Assembly (NCBI RefSeq): GCF_024734385.1
Contig: NZ_JANHAP010000004.1
Location: 124,001-188,000, forward strand
DNA from: Dasania sp. GY-MA-18
GTDB taxonomy: Bacteria > Pseudomonadota > Gammaproteobacteria > Pseudomonadales > Dasaniaceae
Direction: 5' to 3'
DNA length: 64,000 nucleotides
Notes under the pieces: model-generated
What the model saw: the letters and a program-made list of their open reading frames with translations, nothing else
Database searches by the model: none
Told to the model about the DNA's origin: nothing
Shown here: in pieces, positions 16,094 to 26,442 of the stretch
Position numbering within the stretch: the first letter of the stretch is position 1
Layout of the letters: the number at the start of each line of letters is the position of its first letter
Program-made: the position numbers and the translations under genes

Positions 16094-16635
16094 TATTCTT
16101 TCACTTGTAGCTTAATGGTTCTAGGACGCTCTATCCAACCATCAACGCCATTCGGCACTATTTCAACAACCGCAACATAGTTCTCAGCTGTTTCTACAAC
16201 TCGACCATGATTGCGCCCCATATAATTTCCATTCTTAACGCGATTGACACCGCCATCGCTATCTTGAATCAAAGCCCATAGCGTACCGCCCTGCTCAAGA
16301 GTACCCACCATGCTCAAGGCATCGATACCGTATTTTTCTAAATATTCTTTGGTTCTATTTTCGTCTGGCTTAACATTGCTGCTGGCCTGTAGGCGAGTAA
16401 TTTCGCCCACCTCTACCGGCTTCTCAAAAGGGCTGCGCAAACCGGTAGCACTGTAGGAAAAAGCTTTATACGTTTTAAACGGCGGAATAGGTTTGATAGG
16501 GCGTTGCGGCTTGGCTTTCTCTTCCGCCATAAAATCATCTAGATCACTAAAATCTGAATTGCTGCAAGCCATTAAACTTAATACACAAACACTCAGTATT
16601 ATTTTTTTTGATTGCATAAATATCCGTCTCAACAT
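16093..16635 (-). CDS. pilP: type IV pilus alignment lipoprotein
   Basis: PilP is an inner-membrane lipoprotein that links PilN/PilO to the PilQ secretin. The ATG at 16635 has GAGGGG eight bases upstream, a better start than the overlapping GTG at 16641. The 180-residue product has a lipobox LMAC, a Pro/Lys-rich linker (RPIKPIPPF) and the homology domain with GLRSPFEKP, LSMVGTL and GRNHGRV. The Cys is followed by Ser-Asn. Order pilO-pilP-pilQ is conserved. Confidence 0.93.
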   Translation of the reverse strand: MLRRIFMQSKKIILSVCVLSLMACSNSDFSDLDDFMAEEKAKPQRPIKPIPPFKTYKAFSYSATGLRSPFEKPVEVGEITRLQASSNVKPDENRTKEYLEKYGIDALSMVGTLEQGGTLWALIQDSDGGVNRVKNGNYMGRNHGRVVETAENYVAVVEIVPNGVDGWIERPRTIKLQVKE

Positions 16636-16640
16636 TATCA

Positions 16641-17252
16641 CTACCCCTCATCTATTTCTATATAGCGATAAGTTTTCGCAGTGATATTCATTTCCAGCTT
16701 ACCAGACCCCAGATCTTGCAAACTAAAATCATGCAAGGTGACAATACGGGGCAGACCCGCTATACCACTCACAAAAGCACCTATGTCGTGATAAGTACCA
16801 ACCACGGAAATAGAGATAGGCAGCTCAATATAAAATTCTAATGTTCTCTCCGCCTGCAATTTAATAGCTTTTATTTCCAGGCCATTTTCGCGCCCTTTGT
16901 TGGTAATATCTTCCAACAACCCAGGCACCTCTGTATCACTGGGCAACTGGCTTACTAAGGCGCCAAAAGACTCTTCCATCTCCTGCATTTGACTACGGTA
17001 AGCTTCTAGATTGGTTGCCTGGCCAGCTTTACGGCTAAACTCTGTGCGCAACTCAGTTTCTTTTTGCGCGGCCCTTAGCTGCTCACTCTGTAAATCTGAA
17101 ATATCCTGGGTATACCCCAAGGCAATCACGGCCGAAAAAGCAATAACCCAAACCACCGCTTTGACAATAATGGGCCAAGACCCCATATTCTCAAAGTCGA
17201 GGTCGTTAATATCGAACCCTTCTAACTCTTTAAGTGCATCCTGTAAGGTCAT
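16641..17252 (-). CDS. pilO: type IV pilus inner-membrane alignment protein
   Basis: PilO heterodimerises with PilN in the periplasm and ties the cytoplasmic PilM to PilP/PilQ. The 203-residue protein has a short cytoplasmic N-terminus, one transmembrane helix (about 25-46), a coiled coil (about 50-95) and a ferredoxin-like periplasmic domain. Start ATG overlaps the pilN stop by four bases (ATGA). Confidence 0.93.
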   Translation of the reverse strand: MTLQDALKELEGFDINDLDFENMGSWPIIVKAVVWVIAFSAVIALGYTQDISDLQSEQLRAAQKETELRTEFSRKAGQATNLEAYRSQMQEMEESFGALVSQLPSDTEVPGLLEDITNKGRENGLEIKAIKLQAERTLEFYIELPISISVVGTYHDIGAFVSGIAGLPRIVTLHDFSLQDLGSGKLEMNITAKTYRYIEIDEG

Positions 17253-17817
17253 TTGCTGTCACCTCCGTCTACAGCTGAAGGCATGCTGATTTTAAATGAC
17301 AATTTAAATGAGCTGGCCTGCTCACCATATTCAGGGCTAGCCGTTACTGCGCTTAAATTCGGGCCAGCAAACCAGTCGGAACCTTCCAGTTTTCTCATTA
17401 AGCTGGAGATACGGTTGTTTGACTCGGCATTACCATCCAAGGAAATAACAGAATCTTTCCTAGTTAAGCTTTTATAAAAAACACCATCCGGTAAGGTTCT
17501 CACCATCTCGTCAAAAATTCTGACTATGATAGGCCTATTACCTTGCAGCTCTTGAATAACCTTCATTCTATCCAGTAGCTCTTGTTTCTTTTTTTCCAGC
17601 TCGCGTATTTCTTTAACCTGATTATTCAAGTCGTTAATATTCTGCTGCAGATAAGCATTTCTAGCGTTCTGGCTTTCTATCTCACTGCGCACCTGTGTAT
17701 CAGCCAGCCAAACCAGCAAACCGGCAAAAACAGCTACCGCAATAAGTACTGCGATAAATTCTTTTTGCAGTTCTTGCCGGCGCTCGTCCCGCCAAGGTAG
17801 TAAGTTAATATTCGCCA

Positions 17818-17818
<1 letters not shown>
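17249..17818 (-). CDS. pilN: type IV pilus inner-membrane assembly protein
   Basis: The 189-residue PilN begins MANINLLPWRDERR; the INLLPWR segment is the conserved cytoplasmic peptide that docks into PilM. A transmembrane helix (about 22-43), a coiled coil (about 45-90) and a periplasmic ferredoxin-like fold follow. It overlaps pilM by one base (TAATG) and pilO by four. Confidence 0.95.
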
Positions 17819-19060
<1,242 letters not shown>

Positions 19061-21493
19061 ATGTCTCAAATCACCAAATTTGCCAGAATTGCCTTGTGGT
19101 TAGCCTTAGCTGGCTTTGCTGGCGCCACCCTAATTATTGCTAGCGCCTTCTTATACCTCAGCCCCAACTTACCGCCAGTGGAGGCCTTGCGCGATGTAAA
19201 GCTGCAAACGCCGTTGCGCATTTATACTCAAGACCACGCCCTAATTGGCGAATTCGGTGAAAAACGTCGTACCCCAGTGGACTTTGAAGATATTCCGCCG
19301 CTACTTATTAGCGCTGTTTTAGCGGCAGAAGACGACCGATTCTACGACCATCATGGCGTAGATATCAAAGGTTTACTCAGAGCCGCTTCACAATTATTGA
19401 TGACAGGCTCCATCCAAACCGGCGGCAGCACTATTACCATGCAGGTGGCAAAAAACTATTTTTTAAGCCATGAACGGACTTTTTCCCGCAAATTTAATGA
19501 AATATTCCTCGCCCTGCAAATAGAGCAGGAACTCAGCAAAGAAGAAATCTTAGAGCTATACCTCAATAAAATTTTCCTAGGCAAAAGAGCCTATGGCATA
19601 GAAGCCGCCGCGCAAGTCTACTATGGCAAAACCATTAAAGACCTAGAGCTAAACCAGCTCGCCATGCTAGCAGGGCTGCCCAAAGGCCCCTCCAGCCTTA
19701 ACCCCATTGCCAACCCCAGCCGCGCCATCATACGCCGCAACTGGATACTGGGCCGCATGCTAGAACTGGGCTACATCAACAATCAGGATTATCAAATCGC
19801 CATAGCCAAACCCATTAGCGCCTCCACCCACGGCACCCAGCTAGATGTCAGCGCCGCCTATGTGGCCGAACTGGCCCACCAAGAAATGTTAAAGCGCTAT
19901 GGCAGAAACGCCTATACCGAAGGCTATTCGGTATACACCACCATTAAAGCCCCTCTACAAAACAAAGCTCAACAGGCAGTGGTAGATGGCCTCTTGGCCT
20001 ATGATGAACGCCACGGCTACCGCGGCCCAGAGCAGCAACTCATTCCTAAAGAGGGCGAGGACAGTCTCAGCTTATGGCAAAAAACCTTGAGCAATACACC
20101 TGCTCTAGGCGGCTTAATACCCGCTGTCATTATTCAAGTAAACGACGAAGGTTTTGATGCCCTATTAAACAGCGGCGAAACCGTTACCGTTGCATGGCAG
20201 CCGCAACTCGCTAAAACCCGCAGCTATGTCACCGTCAACAGCCGCAGCGCCCCTTATCAATCGCCACAGGATTTTCTCGCTATAGGCGACCTTATCCGCC
20301 TTAAAAAAGGCGATCACAACCTATGGCAGCTCAGCCAGCTACCCGCCGCACAGGCGGCACTGGTCTCATTAGATAGCAGCAATGGCGCCATACTCAGCTT
20401 AGTCGGGGGCTTTGACTATCAACAAAGCAAGTTCAACCGCGTTAGTCAGGCGGCGCGCCAACCCGGCTCTAACTTCAAACCCTTTATCTATACTGCGGCA
20501 TTAGAAAAGGGCTACACACCCGCCACCTTGATTAACGACGCCCCCATTGTGTTTGAGGACGCCAGCCTAGAAAACACCTGGCGCCCCACCAACTCCAGCG
20601 GCAAGTTTTTAGGCCCCACCCGCCTGCGCCAGGCGCTGTATCAGTCCCGCAACCTAGTCTCCATACGTTTGCTGCGCAGCTTGGGCATCAACCACACCAT
20701 AGACTATATCAGCCGCTTTGGTTTCGACACCGAGCAACTCCCCAGAGACTTATCTCTGGCCTTGGGCAGCCATTCCGTAACCCCCATGTCAATAGTGAGT
20801 GCCTACTCCGCCATTGCCAATGGCGGCTATAAGGTAAACCCCTATATAGTAGAGCGTATAGTGTCGCTAGATGGCAGCATCTTATTTGAAGCCAAACCCG
20901 ACACCGTATGCACCAGCTGCGAGAAGGAGAAAAAGCCCGCCGCTACCGAAGAGCTGGCAACACTAGAAGACATATTGCAGCAGGACGCACCGCTGCCCCC
21001 TGCGCAACGTATTATAGAGCCGCGCACTGCCTATTTAATCGATAGCATGATGCGCGACGTGGTAAAAAAAGGAACAGGGAGAAAAGCACTGGCCCTGCGC
21101 CGCAACGACCTAGCAGGTAAAACCGGCACCACCAACGGCCCCACTGACGCCTGGTTTTCAGGCTACGGCGGCGGTGTAGTAACCACCGCCTGGCTGGGCT
21201 TTGATAACAACGCTCTATTGGGCAGGCGCGAATACGGCGGTTCGGCAGCGCTGCCTATATGGATAGACTTTATGTCACTAGCCCTAAAAGGGCAGCCCGA
21301 GGTCAACCCCGTACAGCCCGAAGGCATAGTCACGGTCAAGATAGACCCCGATACCGGCCTACTCGCCAAGCCCGGACAGAGCAACGCCATTTTTGAATAC
21401 TTTAGGGCCGAAAATACTCCCAAACGTGGTAGCGAAGATAACTCAAGCCCCAGCGACATCTTCAACGAAGCGCTGCGTGAGGATATTTTTTAA
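19061..21493 (+). CDS. mrcA: penicillin-binding protein 1A (bifunctional transglycosylase/transpeptidase)
   Basis: Inner-membrane enzyme that polymerises lipid II and cross-links peptidoglycan. The 810-residue protein has a membrane anchor (about 9-32), a GT51 glycosyltransferase domain with catalytic Glu90 in AAEDDRFYDHHG and GGSTITMQVAKN (121-132), and an OB-like insertion. The transpeptidase domain has SxxK at 470-473 (SNFK), SxN at 529-531 (SRN) and KTGTTN from 687. All catalytic motifs are intact. Divergent from pilM, as ponA/pilM is in Pseudomonas. Confidence 0.97.
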   Translation: MSQITKFARIALWLALAGFAGATLIIASAFLYLSPNLPPVEALRDVKLQTPLRIYTQDHALIGEFGEKRRTPVDFEDIPPLLISAVLAAEDDRFYDHHGVDIKGLLRAASQLLMTGSIQTGGSTITMQVAKNYFLSHERTFSRKFNEIFLALQIEQELSKEEILELYLNKIFLGKRAYGIEAAAQVYYGKTIKDLELNQLAMLAGLPKGPSSLNPIANPSRAIIRRNWILGRMLELGYINNQDYQIAIAKPISASTHGTQLDVSAAYVAELAHQEMLKRYGRNAYTEGYSVYTTIKAPLQNKAQQAVVDGLLAYDERHGYRGPEQQLIPKEGEDSLSLWQKTLSNTPALGGLIPAVIIQVNDEGFDALLNSGETVTVAWQPQLAKTRSYVTVNSRSAPYQSPQDFLAIGDLIRLKKGDHNLWQLSQLPAAQAALVSLDSSNGAILSLVGGFDYQQSKFNRVSQAARQPGSNFKPFIYTAALEKGYTPATLINDAPIVFEDASLENTWRPTNSSGKFLGPTRLRQALYQSRNLVSIRLLRSLGINHTIDYISRFGFDTEQLPRDLSLALGSHSVTPMSIVSAYSAIANGGYKVNPYIVERIVSLDGSILFEAKPDTVCTSCEKEKKPAATEELATLEDILQQDAPLPPAQRIIEPRTAYLIDSMMRDVVKKGTGRKALALRRNDLAGKTGTTNGPTDAWFSGYGGGVVTTAWLGFDNNALLGRREYGGSAALPIWIDFMSLALKGQPEVNPVQPEGIVTVKIDPDTGLLAKPGQSNAIFEYFRAENTPKRGSEDNSSPSDIFNEALREDIF

Positions 21494-21517
21494 GCGCCCT
21501 CACTGACCACGGGCGCT

Positions 21518-22882
21518 CTACAGCGCCTCCAAAGCCTCGGCCAATTTACTCACCCCCACCACCGTCATGCCCGCTATGGGCTGGCGGGGCATATTAGCCT
21601 TGGGCACGATGGCGCGGCGAAAGCCGTGTTTGGCCGCCTCAATAATCCGCTCCTGGCCGCTAGGCACGGGGCGTATCTCACCCGATAAACCCACCTCACC
21701 AAACACCACCAAATCTTCGGGCAGGGGCTGATCTCTAAAGCTAGAGACTATGGCCAGCAACAAGGCTAGATCGGCACTGGTTTCCAACACTTTAACGCCG
21801 CCCACCACGTTCACAAACACATCCTGATCACCCACATGCAGGCCGCCGTGCCTATGCAATACGGCCAGCAACATGGCCAAGCGGTTTTGCTCCAAGCCCA
21901 CCGCCACACGGCGGGGGTTACCTAGGGAGGAATCATCTACCAAGGCCTGTATCTCTACCAGCAAAGGCCGCGTCCCCTCCCACACCACCATCACCAAGCT
22001 GCCTGAAGAAACTTCATTGGCACGCGACAAGAAAATAGCCGAAGGGTTTTTGACCTCCTTCAAACCCTGCTCGGTCATGGCAAACACGCCCAGCTCATTC
22101 ACCGCACCAAAGCGGTTTTTTTGCCCGCGTAAGGTTCGAAAGCGGCTGTCTTCTGAGCCCTCCAACAAGATCGAACAATCAATCATATGCTCCAGCACTT
22201 TGGGGCCAGCTAAGCTGCCATCTTTAGTTACATGGCCCACCAATAGCAGCACCGTGCCGGTCTCTTTGGCAAAGCGAGTCAATAACGCGGCGCATTCACG
22301 CACCTGCGACACACTGCCCGGCGCCGAGCTAATGCTCTCCATGTGTACTACCTGTATGGAGTCCACCACCAACACCTTGGGCTTGTGTTGCTGCGCCTGG
22401 CTGCAGATTTGATCAATATTGGTTTCCGACAATAATTTCAGTTTATCCGTGGGCAAGCCCAACCTGTCGGCGCGCATAGCCACCTGCTGCAGCGACTCCT
22501 CCCCCGTCACATACAATACTTCTTGGGTTTGCGCCAAGTGACACAGGGTTTGCAGCAACAGCGTACTCTTGCCCGCACCGGGGTGGCCACCCAACAACAC
22601 CGCCGAGCCGTGCACCAAACCGCCGCCCAACACCCGGTCAAACTCCTCGGTGCCGCTGCTAATTCTGGGCATACTCTGCAGGTCTATCTCATTAAGCGTC
22701 TGCACCTTGCCGCCAGCCGCACCGGCATAACCTTGAAAGCGAGCATCGTTAGAGGGCTTGGCCGCCGCCAAGGTAATTTCACTCAAGGTATTCCAAGCGC
22801 CACAATCATTACACTGGCCCTGCCACTTGCTGTAGTCGGAGCCGCAGTCATTGCAGACATAGGCGGTTTTTCGTTTGGCCAT
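21518..22882 (-). CDS. radA: DNA repair protein RadA
   Basis: RadA (Sms) is a RecA-like ATPase that promotes branch migration in recombination and repair. The 454-residue protein has an N-terminal zinc finger (Cys10, 13, 24, 27), Walker A GGHPGAGKST (98-107), the RadA-specific KNRFG motif (255-259) and a C-terminal Lon-protease-like domain. It is convergent with mrcA (24-base gap) and divergent from the DnaT-like gene. Confidence 0.97.
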   Translation of the reverse strand: MAKRKTAYVCNDCGSDYSKWQGQCNDCGAWNTLSEITLAAAKPSNDARFQGYAGAAGGKVQTLNEIDLQSMPRISSGTEEFDRVLGGGLVHGSAVLLGGHPGAGKSTLLLQTLCHLAQTQEVLYVTGEESLQQVAMRADRLGLPTDKLKLLSETNIDQICSQAQQHKPKVLVVDSIQVVHMESISSAPGSVSQVRECAALLTRFAKETGTVLLLVGHVTKDGSLAGPKVLEHMIDCSILLEGSEDSRFRTLRGQKNRFGAVNELGVFAMTEQGLKEVKNPSAIFLSRANEVSSGSLVMVVWEGTRPLLVEIQALVDDSSLGNPRRVAVGLEQNRLAMLLAVLHRHGGLHVGDQDVFVNVVGGVKVLETSADLALLLAIVSSFRDQPLPEDLVVFGEVGLSGEIRPVPSGQERIIEAAKHGFRRAIVPKANMPRQPIAGMTVVGVSKLAEALEAL

Positions 22883-22958
22883 GGGGATAATCTCTTAAAG
22901 CGGCTAAAATTATAAATAGGGTTAGCAATAGTGAGCATGCTATCAGCGTAAAAGGACT

Positions 22959-22979
22959 GGTGACAACGTAAGAGTCACC
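22959..22979. promoter_or_regulatory. short inverted repeat upstream of the DnaT-like gene
   Basis: GGTGAC (22959-22964) and GTCACC (22974-22979), separated by nine bases, form a perfect six-base inverted repeat about 50 bases before the DnaT-like start in the radA/dnaT-like divergent gap. It could be an operator or the base of a small RNA hairpin. Confidence 0.3.
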
Positions 22980-23025
22980 GTACAATAACAAACCGTTAAG
23001 CAATCAAAAGTCGTACTACCCAGCC

Positions 23026-23631
23026 ATGAGCAATAAAAGGCCTACATACCACACCAACTTTGATGATTTTTTGTCCTCGGGCAATCTTATGATCAGCTAT
23101 AACTGGCAGCCCGCCGCCAGAACCGTGTCGGCCATCAGCGCCCTAGGTATGCAAGAGTACACCGTCAAAACCGACTTTCGCCGCGAGTTTATTCTGTACT
23201 GCCAACAACAAGAGCTGCGCAACCAGTCAGGCGACTGGGATCAACTATTTCTCAACTACGCCCAACAACGCTTACAAGCCCCCCAAGCCACAACTGCTGC
23301 CGCCACTCGCAGCGAAGCGGCAATAAAGCCCTTTTCACCCGATGAGGTGATAGGCAGCAGCAATATTATGAGCGACGATTGGCAGCCCAGCGCCAATATG
23401 TTGGAATACATTATTGCCATGGTCTGCCCCAACCTAGATTATATCAATGCCCAGCTGATCAGCTTTACCAGCCACTACCACGGTAAAAGCCACCCCAATT
23501 GGGATCAGCAGTTTAAGAAATGGATAAATCAGGGCTGGAATGTGTATCAAAATAAAAACAGCTTCAAAGAATCCAAAAACAAAGATTTTGTTGAGCAGCA
23601 CACCGACACCAGCTGGAGTGATGGGCTTTAA
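23026..23631 (+). CDS. DnaT-like primosomal protein with two tandem DNA-binding domains
   Basis: A 201-residue cytoplasmic protein. Two segments resemble the C-terminal single-stranded-DNA-binding domain of E. coli DnaT (pattern W-Q-P ... F-I-x-Y ... W-x-x-x-F/L): residues 25-83 (NWQPAARTV ... FILYCQQ ... DWDQLFLNY) and 117-171 (DDWQPSANM ... FTSHYHG ... NWDQQFKKWI). E. coli DnaT has one such domain after a trimerising N-terminal part, which is not seen here, so this is a duplicated form. DnaT acts in PriA-dependent replication restart. The gene is 17 bases upstream of a lambda-P-like gene, echoing the dnaT-dnaC pair of E. coli. Assignment is by residue pattern; function is inferred. Confidence 0.72.
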   Translation: MSNKRPTYHTNFDDFLSSGNLMISYNWQPAARTVSAISALGMQEYTVKTDFRREFILYCQQQELRNQSGDWDQLFLNYAQQRLQAPQATTAAATRSEAAIKPFSPDEVIGSSNIMSDDWQPSANMLEYIIAMVCPNLDYINAQLISFTSHYHGKSHPNWDQQFKKWINQGWNVYQNKNSFKESKNKDFVEQHTDTSWSDGL

Positions 23632-23648
23632 ATCATCAAGGTAACGAC

Positions 23649-24317
23649 ATGCACAATAACAACTTAGTCGAACAAGTAGGCAAACAAATTAGCAAGGGCC
23701 AGCCCGCCGCCCAAGCTAATAAACAGCAGCAAGCACCACTAAATGCAGAGCAAAAGCAAAATCTCACCAATGCGATTAACCAGCTGTTCGCCGAATTTGA
23801 GCTCACCTATCACAACCAATACCTCAAAGCCTTCTCCTCAGCCGAAAAGCTAGGCTATGCCAAAAAGCTATGGTTTGACTATTTAAAAGACTTCGCCCCC
23901 GAGCGCATATTACAAGCTTGCCGCAAAGCCACTCGCGAGTCCGAATACCTGCCCACCATACACACCGTAATCAAATACTGTGAAATGAGCAGCCAAGAAC
24001 TGGGCCTGCCCGATAGCTACCAAGCCTATGTAGAAGCCTGCCAGGCCCCCTCACCCAAAACCGAATACCAGTGGTCACACCCGGCCGTGTATTGGGCCGG
24101 CAAAGCCTCAGATTGGTTTTTCCTTAGCAATAATATAGAAGCCAAGGCGCTGCCGGTGTTTAAGCGCCACTACGAAGCCCTGTGTGAGCGCATCAAAAAC
24201 GGCGAAAGCCTAGCGCCACCAGAACCCTTAGCCCTGCCCAATGACAAGGCCAAGCCACTAAGTTCCGAGCAAAAACGCGAGCGCCTAGCGCAGCTGCGCA
24301 AAGACATAAAGCTTTAA
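23649..24317 (+). CDS. phage lambda P-like replicative helicase loader
   Basis: A 222-residue protein that I match to phage lambda replication protein P from remembered sequence features. These are an N-terminal INQLF-type helix, a Trp-rich helix (KKLWFDYL, 72-79), then EYLPTIHTVIKYC (99-111), which parallels FLPSPGQFVAWC in lambda P. HPAVYWA (144-150) parallels NAHYWL, a C-terminal KNGESLAPPEPLALP (183-197) parallels the NRGEAIPEP segment, and a basic LAQLRKDIKL tail closes it. Lambda P delivers DnaB helicase to an origin. No Walker motif is present, which excludes a DnaC/DnaI-type AAA loader. It follows the DnaT-like gene by 17 bases. No other phage genes are nearby, so this looks like a domesticated loader. 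Confidence 0.68.
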   Translation: MHNNNLVEQVGKQISKGQPAAQANKQQQAPLNAEQKQNLTNAINQLFAEFELTYHNQYLKAFSSAEKLGYAKKLWFDYLKDFAPERILQACRKATRESEYLPTIHTVIKYCEMSSQELGLPDSYQAYVEACQAPSPKTEYQWSHPAVYWAGKASDWFFLSNNIEAKALPVFKRHYEALCERIKNGESLAPPEPLALPNDKAKPLSSEQKRERLAQLRKDIKL

Positions 24318-24404
24318 TATTCAACCTAACAAGCATATGCTGCTTCACTATACTAAAGTCTTATAGCTAACCCGCTTTGTAGTAACAGGAATTTCTTACC
24401 CTTT

Positions 24405-24980
24405 ATGGACGCGACTAACACAGACAACCCTGATTTAGTTTGGGACCTAGCCAGCATCACCCATAAAAATCAGGCTATAGATTTTCTCAACCGCTTTGAA
24501 AGCTCTCTGTGCGTATTCTCCAGCGCCGTATCACAGCTATACGCCAACTATAAAATTCAGCCCATCAACAACGCCGAAAACCTCATTATACTGCCCGATC
24601 CCTACGCCTGGCACGATACCTTTCAATCGGTACCCGCCAACTGCGTCAAAGGCACCGGTTTATTTATAGTACCCGGCAAAGCCATAGGCGGCAGCGAAGA
24701 GCTATACCTCTTACAGCGCAGCCGTAAAACGGGTAAGTACAACACCATGGAGCTGGACAAAGGCATAGCCCTAGCTCGCAAAGCCTCCGGTGAAAACAGA
24801 CCTTTTTTGCCCGTTATTATGAATCAAGACCTGCGCCAACTACCCAATCGCGCACCGCTACTACACCTACACCGTGTCGACACCAGCAAGCTGGAGCACC
24901 TCTCCAGTTTTCAAATTGACGATATAGCCCGCACCATAGCCACCAAAATAGATACCCACCTGCTTAAACTCAACAGCTAG
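24405..24980 (+). CDS. conserved hypothetical protein, 191 aa
   Basis: Not recognised. The product is soluble, with no signal peptide or membrane segment. Features that can be seen are an acidic N-terminus, a helical stretch (IDFLNRFESSLCVFSSAVSQL), and a central KGTGLFIVPGKAIGGSEELYLLQRSRKTGKYNTMELDKGIALAR region with many basic residues that might bind nucleic acid or an anionic ligand. Its C-terminal helix is IDDIARTIATKI. It lies 87 bases after the lambda-P-like gene and 84 bases before ubiE on the same strand. It could belong to the replication pair or stand alone. Confidence 0.6.
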   Translation: MDATNTDNPDLVWDLASITHKNQAIDFLNRFESSLCVFSSAVSQLYANYKIQPINNAENLIILPDPYAWHDTFQSVPANCVKGTGLFIVPGKAIGGSEELYLLQRSRKTGKYNTMELDKGIALARKASGENRPFLPVIMNQDLRQLPNRAPLLHLHRVDTSKLEHLSSFQIDDIARTIATKIDTHLLKLNS

Positions 24981-25030
24981 CGCGACAGCTGACAGCCCGC
25001 TTTAACTCTGTTTTTTTAATAAAGAACCGC

Positions 25031-25036
25031 TACAAT
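25031..25036 (+). promoter_or_regulatory. possible -10 element for the ubiE operon
   Basis: TACAAT at 25031-25036, 29 bases before the ubiE ATG, is one mismatch from the sigma-70 -10 consensus. No good -35 element is visible in the T-rich run upstream. Confidence 0.3.
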
Positions 25037-25064
25037 AGCCCGCATCAAAACTATAGGGCCAACC

Positions 25065-25814
25065 ATGTCGGATCAAAACACCACCCACTTTGGTTACAAA
25101 ACCGTTAATAGCGATGAAAAACAAGGCCTAGTGGCCGGTGTTTTTCATTCCGTAGCCGCCAAGTACGACCTGATGAATGACTTAATGTCGGCGGGCGTAC
25201 ACCGTATTTGGAAGCGTTTCACTATAGAAGTTTCAGGGGTGCGCAGCGGCCAGCAAGTACTAGATATCGCAGGTGGCACCGGCGACCTAGCCGCTAAATT
25301 CAGCCAAATAGTCGGCCCCGAAGGCCGGGTAGTATTAGCCGATATCAACGAATCCATGCTGCGCGTAGGCCGCGATAAACTCACCGACCGCGGCCTAGTG
25401 GGCAATATAGAATACGCCCAAGCCAATGCCGAAGCCCTGCCCTTTCCCGACAATACCTTTGATTGCATCACCATCGCCTTTGGCCTGCGCAACGTCACCG
25501 ACAAAGACAAAGCCCTGCGCTCTATGCTGCGGGTATTAAAACCCGGCGGCCGCTTATTGGTTTTAGAGTTTTCCAAACCGCAAAACGAATTACTGAGCAA
25601 AGCCTACGACGCCTACTCTTTTAATTTATTACCGGCTATGGGCAAACTCATTACCAACGATGCCGACAGCTATCGCTACTTGGCCGAAAGCATACGCATG
25701 CACCCCGACCAAGAGACCTTAAAAGGCATGATGGAACAAGCAGGCTTTGCCCGCTGCGAGTTTCACAATATGACCGGCGGCGTAGTGGCCTTGCACAAAG
25801 GCATTAAGCCCTAA
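25065..25814 (+). CDS. ubiE: ubiquinone/menaquinone C-methyltransferase
   Basis: UbiE methylates the C-2 position of the benzoquinol ring in ubiquinone synthesis using S-adenosylmethionine. The 249-residue protein has the family N-terminus [24 protein letters not shown], the SAM-binding loop [12 protein letters not shown], the [11 protein letters not shown]-like segment [12 protein letters not shown], and [10 protein letters not shown]. It heads ubiE-ubiJ-ubiB, and overlaps ubiJ by one base (TAATG). Confidence 0.97.
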   Translation: MSDQNTTHFGYKTVNSDEKQGLVAGVFHSVAAKYDLMNDLMSAGVHRIWKRFTIEVSGVRSGQQVLDIAGGTGDLAAKFSQIVGPEGRVVLADINESMLRVGRDKLTDRGLVGNIEYAQANAEALPFPDNTFDCITIAFGLRNVTDKDKALRSMLRVLKPGGRLLVLEFSKPQNELLSKAYDAYSFNLLPAMGKLITNDADSYRYLAESIRMHPDQETLKGMMEQAGFARCEFHNMTGGVVALHKGIKP

Positions 25815-26440
25815 TGATTAGCCCCACCCTACACACTGCGGGGCTGGCAGGTTTAGAGGCGGCGATTAATAAAGCCCTAAGCCTAGACCCCGCCAGCCAA
25901 CAAAAACTCAGGCTACTTAACGGCCATGTTTTTCAATTACAACTTACCTCGCCTGAACTGAGTTTTTATTGCATACCCGGCAGTCATGGCTTGCGCCTAT
26001 GCGGCTATTATGAAGACGCTGCCGACACCAAACTCAGCGGCACTGCCAGCGAATTTTTTAAGCTAGCCACCGCCAGCGACCCCGCCAATGCCCTGATTAA
26101 CGGCAAGCTAGAATTACACGGCGACAGCAGCGCTTTAATCGAATTACAAAAAATTGGCCAGCAGTTAGAGCTGGATTGGGAAGCCCCCCTAGTCAATGTG
26201 TTTGGTGACGTTGCCGGCCATATGCTCGCCGACAACCTGCGCAAAGGCTTTAGCTTTGCCAGCCAGGCCTTTAAAAGCTTTAAGCGCCAAACCGAAGAAT
26301 ACATTAAAGAAGAAAGCGACTTATTAGCGCCGCGCTGGCAGGTAGAACAGTTTTATCGCGAAGTAGAAAACCTACAATTGCGCAGTGAAAGGCTGGCCGC
26401 ACGCATTAATAAACTTACCCAACAAAAAACACAGGGCTAG
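25814..26440 (+). CDS. ubiJ: ubiquinone biosynthesis accessory factor UbiJ (SCP2 domain)
   Basis: UbiJ carries hydrophobic quinone intermediates in the Ubi metabolon. The 208-residue protein has an N-terminal SCP2-like lipid-binding domain (about 10-115, containing [17 protein letters not shown]) and a C-terminal helical region with a coiled-coil ([22 protein letters not shown]). The position between ubiE and ubiB, with a one-base overlap upstream and 2 bases downstream, is diagnostic. Sequence is weakly conserved in this family, so context carries weight. Confidence 0.93.
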   Translation: MISPTLHTAGLAGLEAAINKALSLDPASQQKLRLLNGHVFQLQLTSPELSFYCIPGSHGLRLCGYYEDAADTKLSGTASEFFKLATASDPANALINGKLELHGDSSALIELQKIGQQLELDWEAPLVNVFGDVAGHMLADNLRKGFSFASQAFKSFKRQTEEYIKEESDLLAPRWQVEQFYREVENLQLRSERLAARINKLTQQKTQG

Positions 26441-26442
26441 CC

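Noticed and set aside
23026-24980. A prophage remnant around the DnaT-like/lambda-P-like genes
   Set aside because: No integrase, capsid, lysis or attachment-site sequence is visible and both flanks are core genes.
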